From assembly GCA_030627905.1 (NCBI GenBank), contig DAOVRZ010000037.1:1-44211 (forward strand): a stretch of DNA of 44,211 nucleotides. The letters run 5' to 3'. Positions 10,001 to 19,624 of this stretch are shown in pieces. Source of the DNA: JAGMES01 sp023128035 (GTDB lineage Bacteria > Bacillota > Halanaerobiia > DY22613). The translations under genes and the position numbers were made by a program. The notes under the pieces were generated by a model that was not told the DNA's origin, made no database searches, and saw nothing but the letters and a program-made list of their open reading frames with translations. How positions within the stretch are numbered: position 1 is the first letter of the stretch; each line of letters begins with the position of its first letter.

Positions 10001-11717
10001 ACTGTTCTCTACTTTCAACTTTGTATCTTCCTGACAATACTCCTTTATATTGATTTGGATTCTCCAACTCCTCTTTTTTAAATTGGTGATTATCACTGTA
10101 ATAGACATTCTCCAGACCAGTTTGATTTTGCAGTACCTTTTTAATCTTCTCATTTAGATCTTTTATACTTTCTACAATCATTGCGATCCTATGTTTATAG
10201 TGTGTTCTTCCACAATTGGCAGTATAGCATAGTTTGAAAATATCCATCTGACCCTTAAGGTCAATAAATTCAATATAAGATTCTAACAAACTATGCAATG
10301 CAGTTCTACTTTCAGCAGAGAAAGTAATTATATTTTGCTGACACTGGGGACTGGTCTTTACCTCTGGATGCTGAAACTCCTCCAAAATTACGTGGCAATT
10401 GGTTCCACTAATGCCAAAAGAGCTAACCCCGCATCGTTTAGAAGATGAATCCCACTTTTTAAGTTTATCATTTACATACACTGGTGAATCAATAAAATGA
10501 ATCTGGGAGTTAGGAGATTCAAAATGAAGTGTAGGTGCTAAAACCCCTTCATTTAATGACATCACAGCTTTGATAATCCCTGCAAGTCCAGCAGCACTAT
10601 CTAAATGGCCTATATTACTTTTTACAGAACTGATCGCACAGAACTGTTTTTTATCAGTATAATCATCAAAAGCTCTTCTAATCGCTTCTATCTCTATGGG
10701 ATCACCGATTCTTGTTCCAGTTCCATGGGCTTCGATATATTCAATAGTTTCGGGAGATATATCAGCTTGTTTCCAGGCTGCTTGTAAAACTTTTTTCTGG
10801 GCCAGCGAATTAGGTGATGTCAAACTGCTAGATCTCCCGTCATGATTCATAGCACTTCCTTTGACCACAGCATAGATTGGGTTCCCATCTAAAAGAGCCT
10901 TATCCAATGGCTTTAACAGAAGTGATACCACACCTTCACCAACCCCTGTACCATCGGAAAGATTATCAAATGCCCTGGTTCTCGAACTAGATGATTTTAT
11001 TCCGATAGCAAAATTCTTATTACGAATTGGAATCAAAGCATAACTCACTGCCCCAACAAATGCCATCTCACTCTCCTTGTTGCGTAACGATTGACAAGCT
11101 AGATGAAATGCAACTAAAGATGATGAACATGCAGTATCACAAACAAACGTCGGTCCACATAGATCAAAATATGTAGCTAATCTTCCAGCAATTACAGCGG
11201 AATGATTGCCGGGTATAGCCATATTGTACATGGTTTGATTACTCTGATAGATAATGGATTTGTAAGAATATAGCTCATTATTGCTATAACCTACAAAAAC
11301 TCCTGTGTTACTTCCCTCAAGATTTTTTGCTCCTAAACCTGCATCTTCAAAGGTCTTATAAGCTGATTGCAAAAGCAATCTTTGGCTGGGATCCATTAGT
11401 TCTGCTTCTCGTGGAGAGATCCCAAAAAAATCATAATCAAATTTATCGAGATCTCTTAAATAGCACATCTCTAAATATTTGTACTTATCAGAAAAATCTA
11501 TTAAGCATGAAATAATATCATCTGTATCGCGTTTTCTTACAGGACTGATCGTACCAATCATATCAGTTCCACTCTTTATATTTCTCCATAAGTCCCAGAT
11601 ATTATCAGTGTAGCCTATGTTGCAGTCCATCCCAATGATCGCAATATCATTTTGATTATTTTGCTTTACAGGTTCTTGTGATAAATTTAAGTCAAAATTA
11701 ATATTCTTTAGTTTCAT
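7071..11717 (-). CDS. AT-less PKS: KS-KR-ACP-BtrH-like domain
   Basis: This 1548-aa protein has a KS with the intact triad C197 (DTACSSS), H331 (EAHGTGT) and H371 (KSNIGH), and a KS-to-AT-type linker ending NFDKKRCWLKE near 611-620. The KR occupies about 630-1090, with TGGLGDMG at 862 and catalytic S993/S994, Y1007 and N1011. The ACP has LGGNS with S1166. A C-terminal region from about 1225 has NCFYNALFSVM (C1240), SVDCYYLPLR and LEHSILIYGFDD (H1341), which resembles the butirosin BtrH N-terminal domain. There is no AT, so malonyl loading must come in trans. Expected chemistry is one ketide extension, reduction to a beta-hydroxyl, then transfer or release by the BtrH-like domain. Starts at ATG with AGAAGG upstream, 28 nt after the upstream NRPS, whose C-terminal half-C domain probably abuts this KS. 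Confidence 0.95.
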   Translation of the reverse strand: MKLKNINFDLNLSQEPVKQNNQNDIAIIGMDCNIGYTDNIWDLWRNIKSGTDMIGTISPVRKRDTDDIISCLIDFSDKYKYLEMCYLRDLDKFDYDFFGISPREAELMDPSQRLLLQSAYKTFEDAGLGAKNLEGSNTGVFVGYSNNELYSYKSIIYQSNQTMYNMAIPGNHSAVIAGRLATYFDLCGPTFVCDTACSSSLVAFHLACQSLRNKESEMAFVGAVSYALIPIRNKNFAIGIKSSSSRTRAFDNLSDGTGVGEGVVSLLLKPLDKALLDGNPIYAVVKGSAMNHDGRSSSLTSPNSLAQKKVLQAAWKQADISPETIEYIEAHGTGTRIGDPIEIEAIRRAFDDYTDKKQFCAISSVKSNIGHLDSAAGLAGIIKAVMSLNEGVLAPTLHFESPNSQIHFIDSPVYVNDKLKKWDSSSKRCGVSSFGISGTNCHVILEEFQHPEVKTSPQCQQNIITFSAESRTALHSLLESYIEFIDLKGQMDIFKLCYTANCGRTHYKHRIAMIVESIKDLNEKIKKVLQNQTGLENVYYSDNHQFKKEELENPNQYKGVLSGRYKVESREQLTSRLQELCSAYVTGTDIPWLLCYYPGVYRKIHIPTYNFDKKRCWLKEVRSVNRRNSEVINQEYAYKKIWERVNQVVEESEIVTEDQLILIFSDERGIWKRIEHFYHAKGAEVVTVHPRIGYTLDDYVDILDKLKIKRIAKIIHMASIENGRITDSIANLEGRLEKGLYSLYYLYHALFKCRIDVKQIVILSNNADKVTGREEYVVSSNNALYAFAKSMQAELSTVKIRCIDLSEDLSEQAIINEVLSKDEYFKIALRDVDQRYVEVIAHADIKGYQQKPIVDGGIYLVTGGLGDMGLQICRGISKKYRLTFYLVNRDVDKHLTEEKRTIIQDIEKNGCIVRYLSADISQEKDVIQNLEYIRVNSGKINGILHCAGVEGQGLIVNKTIEEIQQVLRPKVHGTLLLHKYTEEDDLDLFVIFSSLAALISHPGQSDYAATNAFMDSYAEMIRKSNVRCIVINWSAFLETGMAVRNNVDFESGSLSPLKTSEVIEWFFNILAGTEDQVIIAKPKKDVTDLGKYALMELSDSIRRDDYKLDVAVTKEECDEEDEDFYNQEIYQNYTDTQKQIAYCWYKVLGYSCINLNDDFYELGGNSLTAVNLIVSIEESFNIKFPIEMVQQILTVREMSEYIDGVCSTEQNESREPEVIHPEMHVIENINPFKNFVFKNCFYNALFSVMTSFGISVNKFLCNYIPVYRVKDDKLFVEYLTESTISEVLEGCGLRYRIDCDDNDIVKTIKSAIEEKRPVIVSVDCYYLPLREDTYLKQHLEHSILIYGFDDSNQSFKIIEQKNSMSLSYQKLTISYRDLEIAYKSYLSLYKNDQRITYADFYSDNNSAPHSLENYLHLFNKYKEQVFAGLKILQQYVSDIVLDMNLILKDETTYNRLLEMLNAIFSAKAVETGLIKEVFPEDDSIKELIDQVHKQWSQIRIKLVKCHLLKNKKDFADLKLDQLLQRACNSEEEFYQILAAQFKEHSKEV

Positions 11718-11745
11718 GCCGATAATACCTTCTTTCGATATGGAG

Positions 11746-14700
11746 TCATATAATGGTGCTTAACAAGTTTACATAAGAAGTAAGCAATTGCTGCATAACG
11801 GCAGTTTCAAATCTGTCCTGATTAAAATTCAAGCAAACAAATGCTTCGCTCAAATTATAATCTACTTCATAAAAAACAAGATCAAATAATTCAAATGGTA
11901 GGTTGGAATAACCATTCTTCAGCCCAATAAGAACCATATCATTGTACTTATTCTTTTCTAATTTAATATCACTTAGTTCGTAACATTCGTCTGTTCTTAG
12001 AGTTTCCTCTATTTTTTCAGATACTACTTGTACATATTGATCAAACTCGATATCTTCTTCCACAGTTATCTGCATAATAGAGATCTTCTGTGTTTCGTTA
12101 TCAAAAAGATATGTTGTAACTAAATCATCATGGGTGACTTGATCTAATAACAGAATAAAGATGGCAATAAATAAAGTATTAATATCCTGATTAAATTGAG
12201 ATACATAGTTATGCATTCTTTCAAACAAAGTCACTTCTATTTTACTCTGAACAGTACTAAAATTAGGATGTTCCTTTTGACCTGGTAATAAGAGGTTCTC
12301 CATAAAATCAAGTCCATACACAGGCATCAAATTCTCTTGATCCTGAGCATCAATAAATCTTGCAATCTTTTGCGGAGTCGGATAAGAGAAAATATCAGCT
12401 ATATTGGTTCTGTCTGGATATAACTCTTCTATTTTCTTATGAAGTAGTACTGCATTTAATGAATTCCCACCAAGTTCAAAGAAATTACTATCTGATTTAA
12501 TATTATCCTGACGGAGTACGTCAGCATAAAGTTGTTTGATATCTTTTTCGATCATTTCAGCCCGTTCACTTTGACTATACTCTATCATCTCTTCCCCTTC
12601 GATAATCTTTACTTCGTCTAATTTTGTGATATCAATCTTGCCGCTCTCTAGCAATGGAATTCGATCAACTCTATAATATACAGTTGGAATCATATAATCA
12701 GGCAGATATTTTTTTAAATAATCAACAATATCGTTCTCCGCTAAAGAGCCCGTAGACTCGTAATAACATGTCAAAGCCTTATGCTTACTTACAATTGTCT
12801 TACTGGTAATAATACCAGAATATCTGTTTACACAGGCATCAATCTCTAATAAGTCTACCCTATACCCATTAATTTTAACTAACTCATCTATACGTCCAAC
12901 GATAACCACTTCTCCGTCCTCAATCCATTTTGCCCTATCCCCAGTCTGATACAGCCTTTCAGTATTGTTAAAAGGAGATGGGATAAATTTTTCGGCCGGT
13001 AGTTCTGGATAATTTACATAACCTCTCGCTAAACCTAGACCAGATAGATAGATCTCTCCATAAACTCCTTGAGGTACTAACTTATGTTGCTCATCGAGGA
13101 TATATAAACTGGTGTTAGCAATCGGCCTACCAGCGGTAACCTGGCCTTCTTCTAAGTTAGCTTTATAAGAGGAGAGTACACTATTCTCCGTTGGCCCATA
13201 TTCATTATCCAGCTCCACCCAGGGTAATATCCTCTTACTCTTTGAGACTAAACGATCTGTGACAACTTCACCAGCCAGAGTCACCTTCTGTAAAGATTTT
13301 AAGTTTTCTGGTTCAACATAATCCAGGAAGACCGAAAAGACTGTTGGTACACTGATAAATTGGGTAACTTTATACTGATTGATTATCTCCCCCATCTTCA
13401 GTACATCTTTTGCATCAGAACTATTCAGCAGAATAATCTTGGTTCCAGAAATGAGCGGGGTAAAAAAGCTGGTGATAAACCCATCAAAGGCAAAGCTAAA
13501 TAATTGTAATACTGTATCATTTAAACTGAGATCATATTCACGTCTTCTCCACTGAATGGCGTTTGAAAGTCCAGCATGTTCAATCATTACACCTTTGCTT
13601 TCTCCAGTTGTGCCAGAAGTGTAGATCACATATGCTAAATCATTATCTTCATTCACAATATCCGGGTTCTGATCTGATTCATCTTCCATTCCATGAAGAT
13701 CTAAATCGATTACTTCCATACCCTCTAAATAATCTATCTCTTCTTCTTTTTGAACCACAACGGTTCTTATATTGCAATTCGCACATATGGATTTGATTCT
13801 TTCCTCGGGATATGTATTCAAAATAGGAAGATACGCTCCTCCCGCTTTCAAAATTCCAAGAATACCAATCGCCATTTCGAGAGATGGCTCACTGAGAATT
13901 GCTACAATATCATTTGGTCTCACTCCAGAATTCCTTAACCTCCAGGCTATTCCGTTAGCTAAGATATTCAGTTCTCCGTAAGTAACATGAGTGGTATCCA
14001 TGACGATACAGCAATTATCAGGTGTTTTTTCCACTAGTTCTTCAAAGAGTTCTATAATTGTCTTTCCTTCAAAAGAAACACTTTCTCCCAAGGAAAAATC
14101 CAGGATTCGCTGAGTTTCCAGCTCATCCAACAGAGAGTATTCACAAACTTTGGAGGTCTGATCTTTGATCACTTGTTCACACAGTGTTAAAAAATGTTGC
14201 GACATCTTTTCAATACTACTCTCCCTAAACAGATTAGAATTATATTCAAATTTACCGATCATCTCATCTGAATTCCGTTGAATCTCTAATGTCAGATCAA
14301 ACCTGGCAACATTATGCTTGACATAATAAGGCTTACCAATTTCACTATCAAAAGATAGCTCAGGAAGATAAAAATCTTGAAAAACGAACATTGTAGAGAA
14401 TAAAGGATTCATACTAGCATCTCTCTGAAGGTCCAGGTCATCAATCAATGTATCAAATAAATAATCTTTGTTATCATACGCTTCTATAGAATTTCCTTTG
14501 ACCCGCTCAACAAAAGTTGTTAACTTCTCTTCTGGGTCTATCTGGTTTCTCATAGCCAGTGTATTAACAAACATTCCAATAACTTTCTCCAAGTCAGTAT
14601 GCTCTCTACACGATACTGGAGTTCCAACAATAATCTCTTTTTGCCCAGTATATTTATAAAGAAACAGATTATACACTGCTAAAAGCAACATATACTGGGT

Positions 14701-17700
14701 AACTTTAAGATTCTCAGCAGTCTTCTTCAGCATCTCTGAAAGCTGACAATCAAATTGGAAAGTGACTGTTGAACCGGTAAATGTTTGATGGTTCTGCCTT
14801 GGCGAATCTGTCGGCAGATTCAAAACTGGTAATTCACCCGCAAGTTTATCGGTCCAATACTCTTTCTGGTCTGCCATGTACTCTGTTAAAAGAATAGAAT
14901 TATACCACTCAGTATAATCTTTATACTGTAACGCAATCTCTTCTAATTCTTCACCTTGATAGAATGCATTAATCTCTTCAATAAGTATAGCTATTGACTG
15001 CCCATCCATAATGATATGATGATAATCAAAAACTAGAATATGTCTCTGACCCTCAACTGTTACAATACTCGTTCTAAATAAAGGCACTTCACTTAGATCA
15101 AAAGGCTTTACTAAAGAGTTAACTATTGATTCTACATCATCTTCAGTTGCATAGAATCTCTTGATCTCTACTTCCAACTGATCCAAAATTCTCTGAACTG
15201 GCTTTCCATCAACAACATCAAAATACGTTCTGAATATCTCATGCCGCTGAACAACTTTATTTATTGCCATTTCCAGCCGGTTCAGACCCAATCTGCCCTC
15301 CAGTTCAAAAGCTAAAGGCACATTATACAGTAAACTATCTCTATTAAAATAATGCATGATGTAAATTCTTCTTTGGGCAGGCGACAGATCGTAATATTCT
15401 CTTTGAGGAGCATTTTTGATCGCAAAGTACGCATCTGCTTTTTTCTGTTTAATATATTTTGCCTGCTGTTTAATCGTTGTGTATCTTAAAATATCTGCAA
15501 CCGACAGCTTTACGTCGAATCTCTTATGAATTCTAGAGGCCAACATCGTTGCTTGAACCGAATTTCCGCCGGTGGTAAAATAATTATCTTCAACACCAAT
15601 ATTGTGCTTTCCAGTGACCCCTTCCCATATTCTCAAAAGTTCTTCTTCTATCTTTGATTCGGGAAGGGAGTTTTTAATAGTTAAAGCTGACTCCTTATCT
15701 TGATAAAGATGAACCAATTGTGAGATCTGATGGTAAATCAATGGTTTTAAGTAAACTGATTTTTCTGCTTGAGTATCAAAAACTTTCGTTTTATATACTT
15801 CATTCAGCACATAATCATTATTACAACCCCAACCTGTCTCATCAATCGCCGGAAGAGGTTTATTTCGCTTCTGTGCAACCTGTTCTTCTTGTTCAGGTAT
15901 TTCAACAAAATCTCTTTCCAGTGAGAGACTAAATTCATAATTAATATGTTGAATTTTTTCAGTCAGACTATTCCCATCTTCACAGACCTTATAAATACAC
16001 GATTGATTCCCCGTTCCATCACTCATCTCCCATCCTGAATTAAAAAGAAATTGATGAAAAGGTTCATTCTTTTCCGTTTTAGAATACCTGACTTTAATAT
16101 AAGTCAATCCATGCTCTAGACAATATTCTTTAAGCATCTGCAAAATCGTATATTCAATATTTTTACCCAGTACTCGACAACTCAAACAAAAAGCATCCAG
16201 GATCAAACTTTCATTCTCAACTCTTCCAGAGATGACCCCGACCACTCCATATTTACCAAAGATATCTTGAACTTCTACAAGCCAGATTCGCACATGTGAA
16301 TCTTTCAAATCATGCAAAAAATTCTGTTCACTCTTCCTGACAGAGTTCAAAGTAAACTGATTGGTTCGATAGCTCAATTGAGATGCACGCTCAATACCCT
16401 CATTGTCCAAAGGATACAGTGTCACTTTAATCTGAAGATTTTTCAAAAAATCATTCACACTTGGCTGTGATTCCAAAAACTCTTTACGCTTCGTTTCACT
16501 GTAATACATATCTGTTCTAAACCGGTCCTCTTGAGTGATGCTATAATTATCAAAGGCCCAAATATTATGTAAGAAAGGCATGATCTGCTCCTGGTTTTCT
16601 GGGAGATGGAAACACAGCACTTCTGGGCAGGATTCAATAACATTCAAACATTCATAAATACTATCATCAACAAACGCAAGACTCGACAAACCAATATTTA
16701 CCTCATGTGTGATCTCTCGAAGGTTATTACTCTTATCATTCCAGTTTATTTTGGGGCAAACAAAATCTCCTTTACTCAAAATCATATCTGGATTCTTCTC
16801 AAAGACATTCCAAACATCCTCTTCATTGTTCTTACTACAGATGCTGAGCAAAAATCCTTCATCTTTTTTGACTTTCAAAAATTTCTGGATATTCTGGAAG
16901 GTCTCATTAATTTGAACCCCTTCCCACCCATCTTCTCCACAAATACCTTTCCACAGGGTATTATCACAGTCTACTACAATCATTTTTACTTTGTGCCTTC
17001 TCCAAGCCAGCAACTTTCTACCAATACAGGTCCCGAGTACTGCGTAGTATTCATCTGTATATGGTATATGTGCCTCCTGATCCAGGAAAGAATCATATTT
17101 TTCTGTCACATCATAGTGATCACACAGTTCTTTTATATCCAACTTTTTGACATAAGCTAATTGATCAAAGTAATTTTCCAGTTCCGTGTACCCTTCTATC
17201 AATCTTTGCCTAACAATAGGATCTAAGGTGTAGCGGGTCTCTTCATTCAGCAACCATATGAAAGTCGTTGCTTCAGAAGAATAATTATTAAAATTCTCAA
17301 TCAGAAGATTTAATGTCTGACTTAATACTTCCTGTTGTTCTTTTGGCTCTGTAACATTTCTGATAAAATCCTCAAGACGGATTATAAACAGATTGATTCC
17401 TGTATTACTCTGGATCAGACTATTCTCATCTATTAATTCCTGAAAGATCATATTATAATCGGTAAAAAGCACCTCTGTATTCCATGAAAAATCCCTCAAC
17501 CAACCCTCTATATACGATTTGAGTGGTAAGCTAACAAATGTTGAACAGACAACAAGGGGAGATAGTGCTTCACTACTTATATTCATAGTTTCATCTTTTA
17601 AGATATCAGCTATTGATTCAGTTTCACTATCCAGCATTAGTTCAATCACCGATAGATATAGCTTAGAAATCTTTTTCAGAGTATCTACTCCAAAACCGTT

Positions 17701-18852
17701 CTCTTTCGTCAAATATTTGATCTGGAGCCTATCACTCACACTAACCTGAATAATTAAATCATAATGTGTGTTTTCATAAACTCCTGCTAATCTAACATTG
17801 ATCCCATCTTTCTCATCTAGGTCTGTATTATACGAATAATTCTCCACAACCATTACAGTATTAAAAAGTTCTACTAAAGAATCTGTACAGCATGATTTGA
17901 TCGTCTGTAAAGGAAGCAGAGAATTTTCCTGACATTCCACCTGGATATCTCTCACTCTTTTTATATATTGCTCCACTCTCTCTGACGGGTTAATTTTTAA
18001 TCTCATTGGAATTGTATTAATAAAAAGTCCTACTACTTGACTGATATCTATATCTCGGATCGTCCTTCCAGAAACCGTGATCCCGAAGGTCGTTTCATTA
18101 TTGTACCTTTTCAATAACAATCCCCAGGCCACATAAAAAAATGAGGAGAGGGTCAACTCATGAGTGTATATGAATTTTTCAATCTTCGTGTAGAGGTCTG
18201 GTGTAACGATTTCTGTATATTGACGCTTTTCATTACTACTCATAGTAGAATTAAAAGGGATTACAGATGATTTTCTAAATCCACTTAGTTGATCTTTCCA
18301 AAACTGTAATGAGTCTGAATGATCCACCTGTTTAATGTATTTGATATACTCTTTATATGAAGTTTTCTTTTTAGCAATTCCTTTATTATATGCATCTAAA
18401 AATTCATTCAGGATTAGTGCACTGCTCCACCCATCAATAAAAATATGATGACTAGTGATAATCATATATCTCTCATCTTCGCCCAAAGTACATAACGTTA
18501 CCCGAAAACATTCTTTTTCGATATTTATGCCACGCTTTAAATCATCTGACAAAATAGTAGTCAGATCCTTTTGATCTTCTAGAAAATAATAATTTATGTT
18601 AACATCTGTTTTTTCCGCAATCACCATCACAGGTTTATCCAACTTGTCCCATCTGATTACACTATGTAAGACTTCATTGTTGGCGACCACATCTTTCCAG
18701 GCCTTTGCAAATAGTGAACTATTCACTTCCCCCACAATTCTAAAACAGAACTGTTCTATGTACAGATTGCTATCAGGCTCTTTTAAGCAATGAAAAAGTA
18801 TTCCCTTTTGAATCGGGGTTAACTCAAACAAATCTTTTATACCATTATGCAT
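11746..18852 (-). CDS. NRPS: C-FkbH-PCP-C-A-PCP-half C
   Basis: This 2368-aa protein begins with C1 (HHIFIDGW, H135-D140). Instead of an A domain there follows an FkbH-like HAD domain with DCDNTLWKG (D628, D630) and AFVDDS plus a GNAT-like part, about 440-960. PCP1 (GGNSV, S1098), C2 (HHIIMDGQS, H1278-D1283), an A domain (about 1580-2090) and PCP2 (FFELGGNSL) follow. The last 195 residues look like only the C-terminal half of a condensation domain, without HHxxxDG. FkbH proteins dephosphorylate 1,3-bisphosphoglycerate and load glyceryl onto a carrier. By alignment to GrsA the A-domain code reads D-G-T-S-T-A-E-V-L, closest to the Tyr signature DGTITAEVAK. ATG has AAAGGAG upstream. It lies just downstream of two radical-SAM-like genes and 28 nt before the PKS it probably feeds. 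Confidence 0.94.
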   Translation of the reverse strand: MHNGIKDLFELTPIQKGILFHCLKEPDSNLYIEQFCFRIVGEVNSSLFAKAWKDVVANNEVLHSVIRWDKLDKPVMVIAEKTDVNINYYFLEDQKDLTTILSDDLKRGINIEKECFRVTLCTLGEDERYMIITSHHIFIDGWSSALILNEFLDAYNKGIAKKKTSYKEYIKYIKQVDHSDSLQFWKDQLSGFRKSSVIPFNSTMSSNEKRQYTEIVTPDLYTKIEKFIYTHELTLSSFFYVAWGLLLKRYNNETTFGITVSGRTIRDIDISQVVGLFINTIPMRLKINPSERVEQYIKRVRDIQVECQENSLLPLQTIKSCCTDSLVELFNTVMVVENYSYNTDLDEKDGINVRLAGVYENTHYDLIIQVSVSDRLQIKYLTKENGFGVDTLKKISKLYLSVIELMLDSETESIADILKDETMNISSEALSPLVVCSTFVSLPLKSYIEGWLRDFSWNTEVLFTDYNMIFQELIDENSLIQSNTGINLFIIRLEDFIRNVTEPKEQQEVLSQTLNLLIENFNNYSSEATTFIWLLNEETRYTLDPIVRQRLIEGYTELENYFDQLAYVKKLDIKELCDHYDVTEKYDSFLDQEAHIPYTDEYYAVLGTCIGRKLLAWRRHKVKMIVVDCDNTLWKGICGEDGWEGVQINETFQNIQKFLKVKKDEGFLLSICSKNNEEDVWNVFEKNPDMILSKGDFVCPKINWNDKSNNLREITHEVNIGLSSLAFVDDSIYECLNVIESCPEVLCFHLPENQEQIMPFLHNIWAFDNYSITQEDRFRTDMYYSETKRKEFLESQPSVNDFLKNLQIKVTLYPLDNEGIERASQLSYRTNQFTLNSVRKSEQNFLHDLKDSHVRIWLVEVQDIFGKYGVVGVISGRVENESLILDAFCLSCRVLGKNIEYTILQMLKEYCLEHGLTYIKVRYSKTEKNEPFHQFLFNSGWEMSDGTGNQSCIYKVCEDGNSLTEKIQHINYEFSLSLERDFVEIPEQEEQVAQKRNKPLPAIDETGWGCNNDYVLNEVYKTKVFDTQAEKSVYLKPLIYHQISQLVHLYQDKESALTIKNSLPESKIEEELLRIWEGVTGKHNIGVEDNYFTTGGNSVQATMLASRIHKRFDVKLSVADILRYTTIKQQAKYIKQKKADAYFAIKNAPQREYYDLSPAQRRIYIMHYFNRDSLLYNVPLAFELEGRLGLNRLEMAINKVVQRHEIFRTYFDVVDGKPVQRILDQLEVEIKRFYATEDDVESIVNSLVKPFDLSEVPLFRTSIVTVEGQRHILVFDYHHIIMDGQSIAILIEEINAFYQGEELEEIALQYKDYTEWYNSILLTEYMADQKEYWTDKLAGELPVLNLPTDSPRQNHQTFTGSTVTFQFDCQLSEMLKKTAENLKVTQYMLLLAVYNLFLYKYTGQKEIIVGTPVSCREHTDLEKVIGMFVNTLAMRNQIDPEEKLTTFVERVKGNSIEAYDNKDYLFDTLIDDLDLQRDASMNPLFSTMFVFQDFYLPELSFDSEIGKPYYVKHNVARFDLTLEIQRNSDEMIGKFEYNSNLFRESSIEKMSQHFLTLCEQVIKDQTSKVCEYSLLDELETQRILDFSLGESVSFEGKTIIELFEELVEKTPDNCCIVMDTTHVTYGELNILANGIAWRLRNSGVRPNDIVAILSEPSLEMAIGILGILKAGGAYLPILNTYPEERIKSICANCNIRTVVVQKEEEIDYLEGMEVIDLDLHGMEDESDQNPDIVNEDNDLAYVIYTSGTTGESKGVMIEHAGLSNAIQWRRREYDLSLNDTVLQLFSFAFDGFITSFFTPLISGTKIILLNSSDAKDVLKMGEIINQYKVTQFISVPTVFSVFLDYVEPENLKSLQKVTLAGEVVTDRLVSKSKRILPWVELDNEYGPTENSVLSSYKANLEEGQVTAGRPIANTSLYILDEQHKLVPQGVYGEIYLSGLGLARGYVNYPELPAEKFIPSPFNNTERLYQTGDRAKWIEDGEVVIVGRIDELVKINGYRVDLLEIDACVNRYSGIITSKTIVSKHKALTCYYESTGSLAENDIVDYLKKYLPDYMIPTVYYRVDRIPLLESGKIDITKLDEVKIIEGEEMIEYSQSERAEMIEKDIKQLYADVLRQDNIKSDSNFFELGGNSLNAVLLHKKIEELYPDRTNIADIFSYPTPQKIARFIDAQDQENLMPVYGLDFMENLLLPGQKEHPNFSTVQSKIEVTLFERMHNYVSQFNQDINTLFIAIFILLLDQVTHDDLVTTYLFDNETQKISIMQITVEEDIEFDQYVQVVSEKIEETLRTDECYELSDIKLEKNKYNDMVLIGLKNGYSNLPFELFDLVFYEVDYNLSEAFVCLNFNQDRFETAVMQQLLTSYVNLLSTII

Positions 18853-18874
18853 TGCTTTACTCTCCTTTTAAAAT

Positions 18875-19612
18875 TTAATCAAAAATATCAGGTTTCGTGT
18901 ATCTTAGCCAGGGGGTATTACAATTTAAACAGATTTCAGGAGATTCATTTCGATTTAATAACTTATTGTTTGCTAGTTTATGTATATTTTGATATGCATC
19001 CCCTAAGACGACTTCTTTAAAAGATGTTTCATTAATATTACCTATCTTATATGAGTTATTCCAATCAAAACAACATAAGTGAACATTACCATAATAGTCA
19101 ATGGGAAGTTCGAACAAAACTCTTTTGCAGCCTATTTCATTTACGTACTCTCGTGAATATGCATCCAGACGGTCATCAAATTCCCAGGAGATGATCTTCA
19201 CATTTTTATACATGGATTTGATCTCTTCAAAAAAGGGCATATCATTTTGATCATAACAAGTAATGACGATACAATCAAAATCATTTAAAAAATCATTAGC
19301 ACTGATATCTCTTGATAGCAGTAGCCCATTCGTCCATAGTAAGTATTTAACATCTCCTTTGGCAGAGATGACCTGCTGCACCTTCTCTAATTCCAGCAAA
19401 GGTTCATTATGATAGTGAAATGCTACATACCCTTCAAAGCCCAGTTCCTGTGCTTCATCGATCGATTTAGTTATCTTTTCTACTGTTAACGGTCCAAATC
19501 GTTTATCATACTCACACTGATTAATTGGACATTTAGCATGCACCTGCTTTAAATTACATTCATCACAGATCTCAAAGGACAAAATTGTAGTTTTAGATAA
19601 ATCAAATTCCAT
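18875..19612 (-). CDS. SPASM/radical-SAM-like protein 1 with atypical Cys motif
   Basis: This 245-aa protein resembles the next upstream gene along its whole length, so the pair arose by duplication. The N-terminal CNLKQVHAKCPIN (C19, C28) sits where CX3CX2C would be, but the second and third canonical Cys are absent. An additional C16 and C33 occur only in this copy. AFHYHNEPLL near 64-73 matches the GxxEPLL-like strand of SPASM radical SAM enzymes. C-terminal Cys 162, 180, 228 and 231 (HLCCFDWNN, CLNC) look like an auxiliary Fe-S (SPASM) set. AAGGAG precedes ATG. It probably acts on a carrier-bound or free intermediate, but catalysis by SAM is unproven. Confidence 0.8.
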   Translation of the reverse strand: MEFDLSKTTILSFEICDECNLKQVHAKCPINQCEYDKRFGPLTVEKITKSIDEAQELGFEGYVAFHYHNEPLLELEKVQQVISAKGDVKYLLWTNGLLLSRDISANDFLNDFDCIVITCYDQNDMPFFEEIKSMYKNVKIISWEFDDRLDAYSREYVNEIGCKRVLFELPIDYYGNVHLCCFDWNNSYKIGNINETSFKEVVLGDAYQNIHKLANNKLLNRNESPEICLNCNTPWLRYTKPDIFD

Positions 19613-19624
19613 TTTAACTTCTCC

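Noticed and set aside
16606..17160. 184-codon open frame on the plus strand inside the C-FkbH NRPS gene
   Set aside because: It lies fully opposite the FkbH domain, whose motifs are clear. Its translation is rich in Phe/Ile/Leu without family features, and it has no ribosome site.
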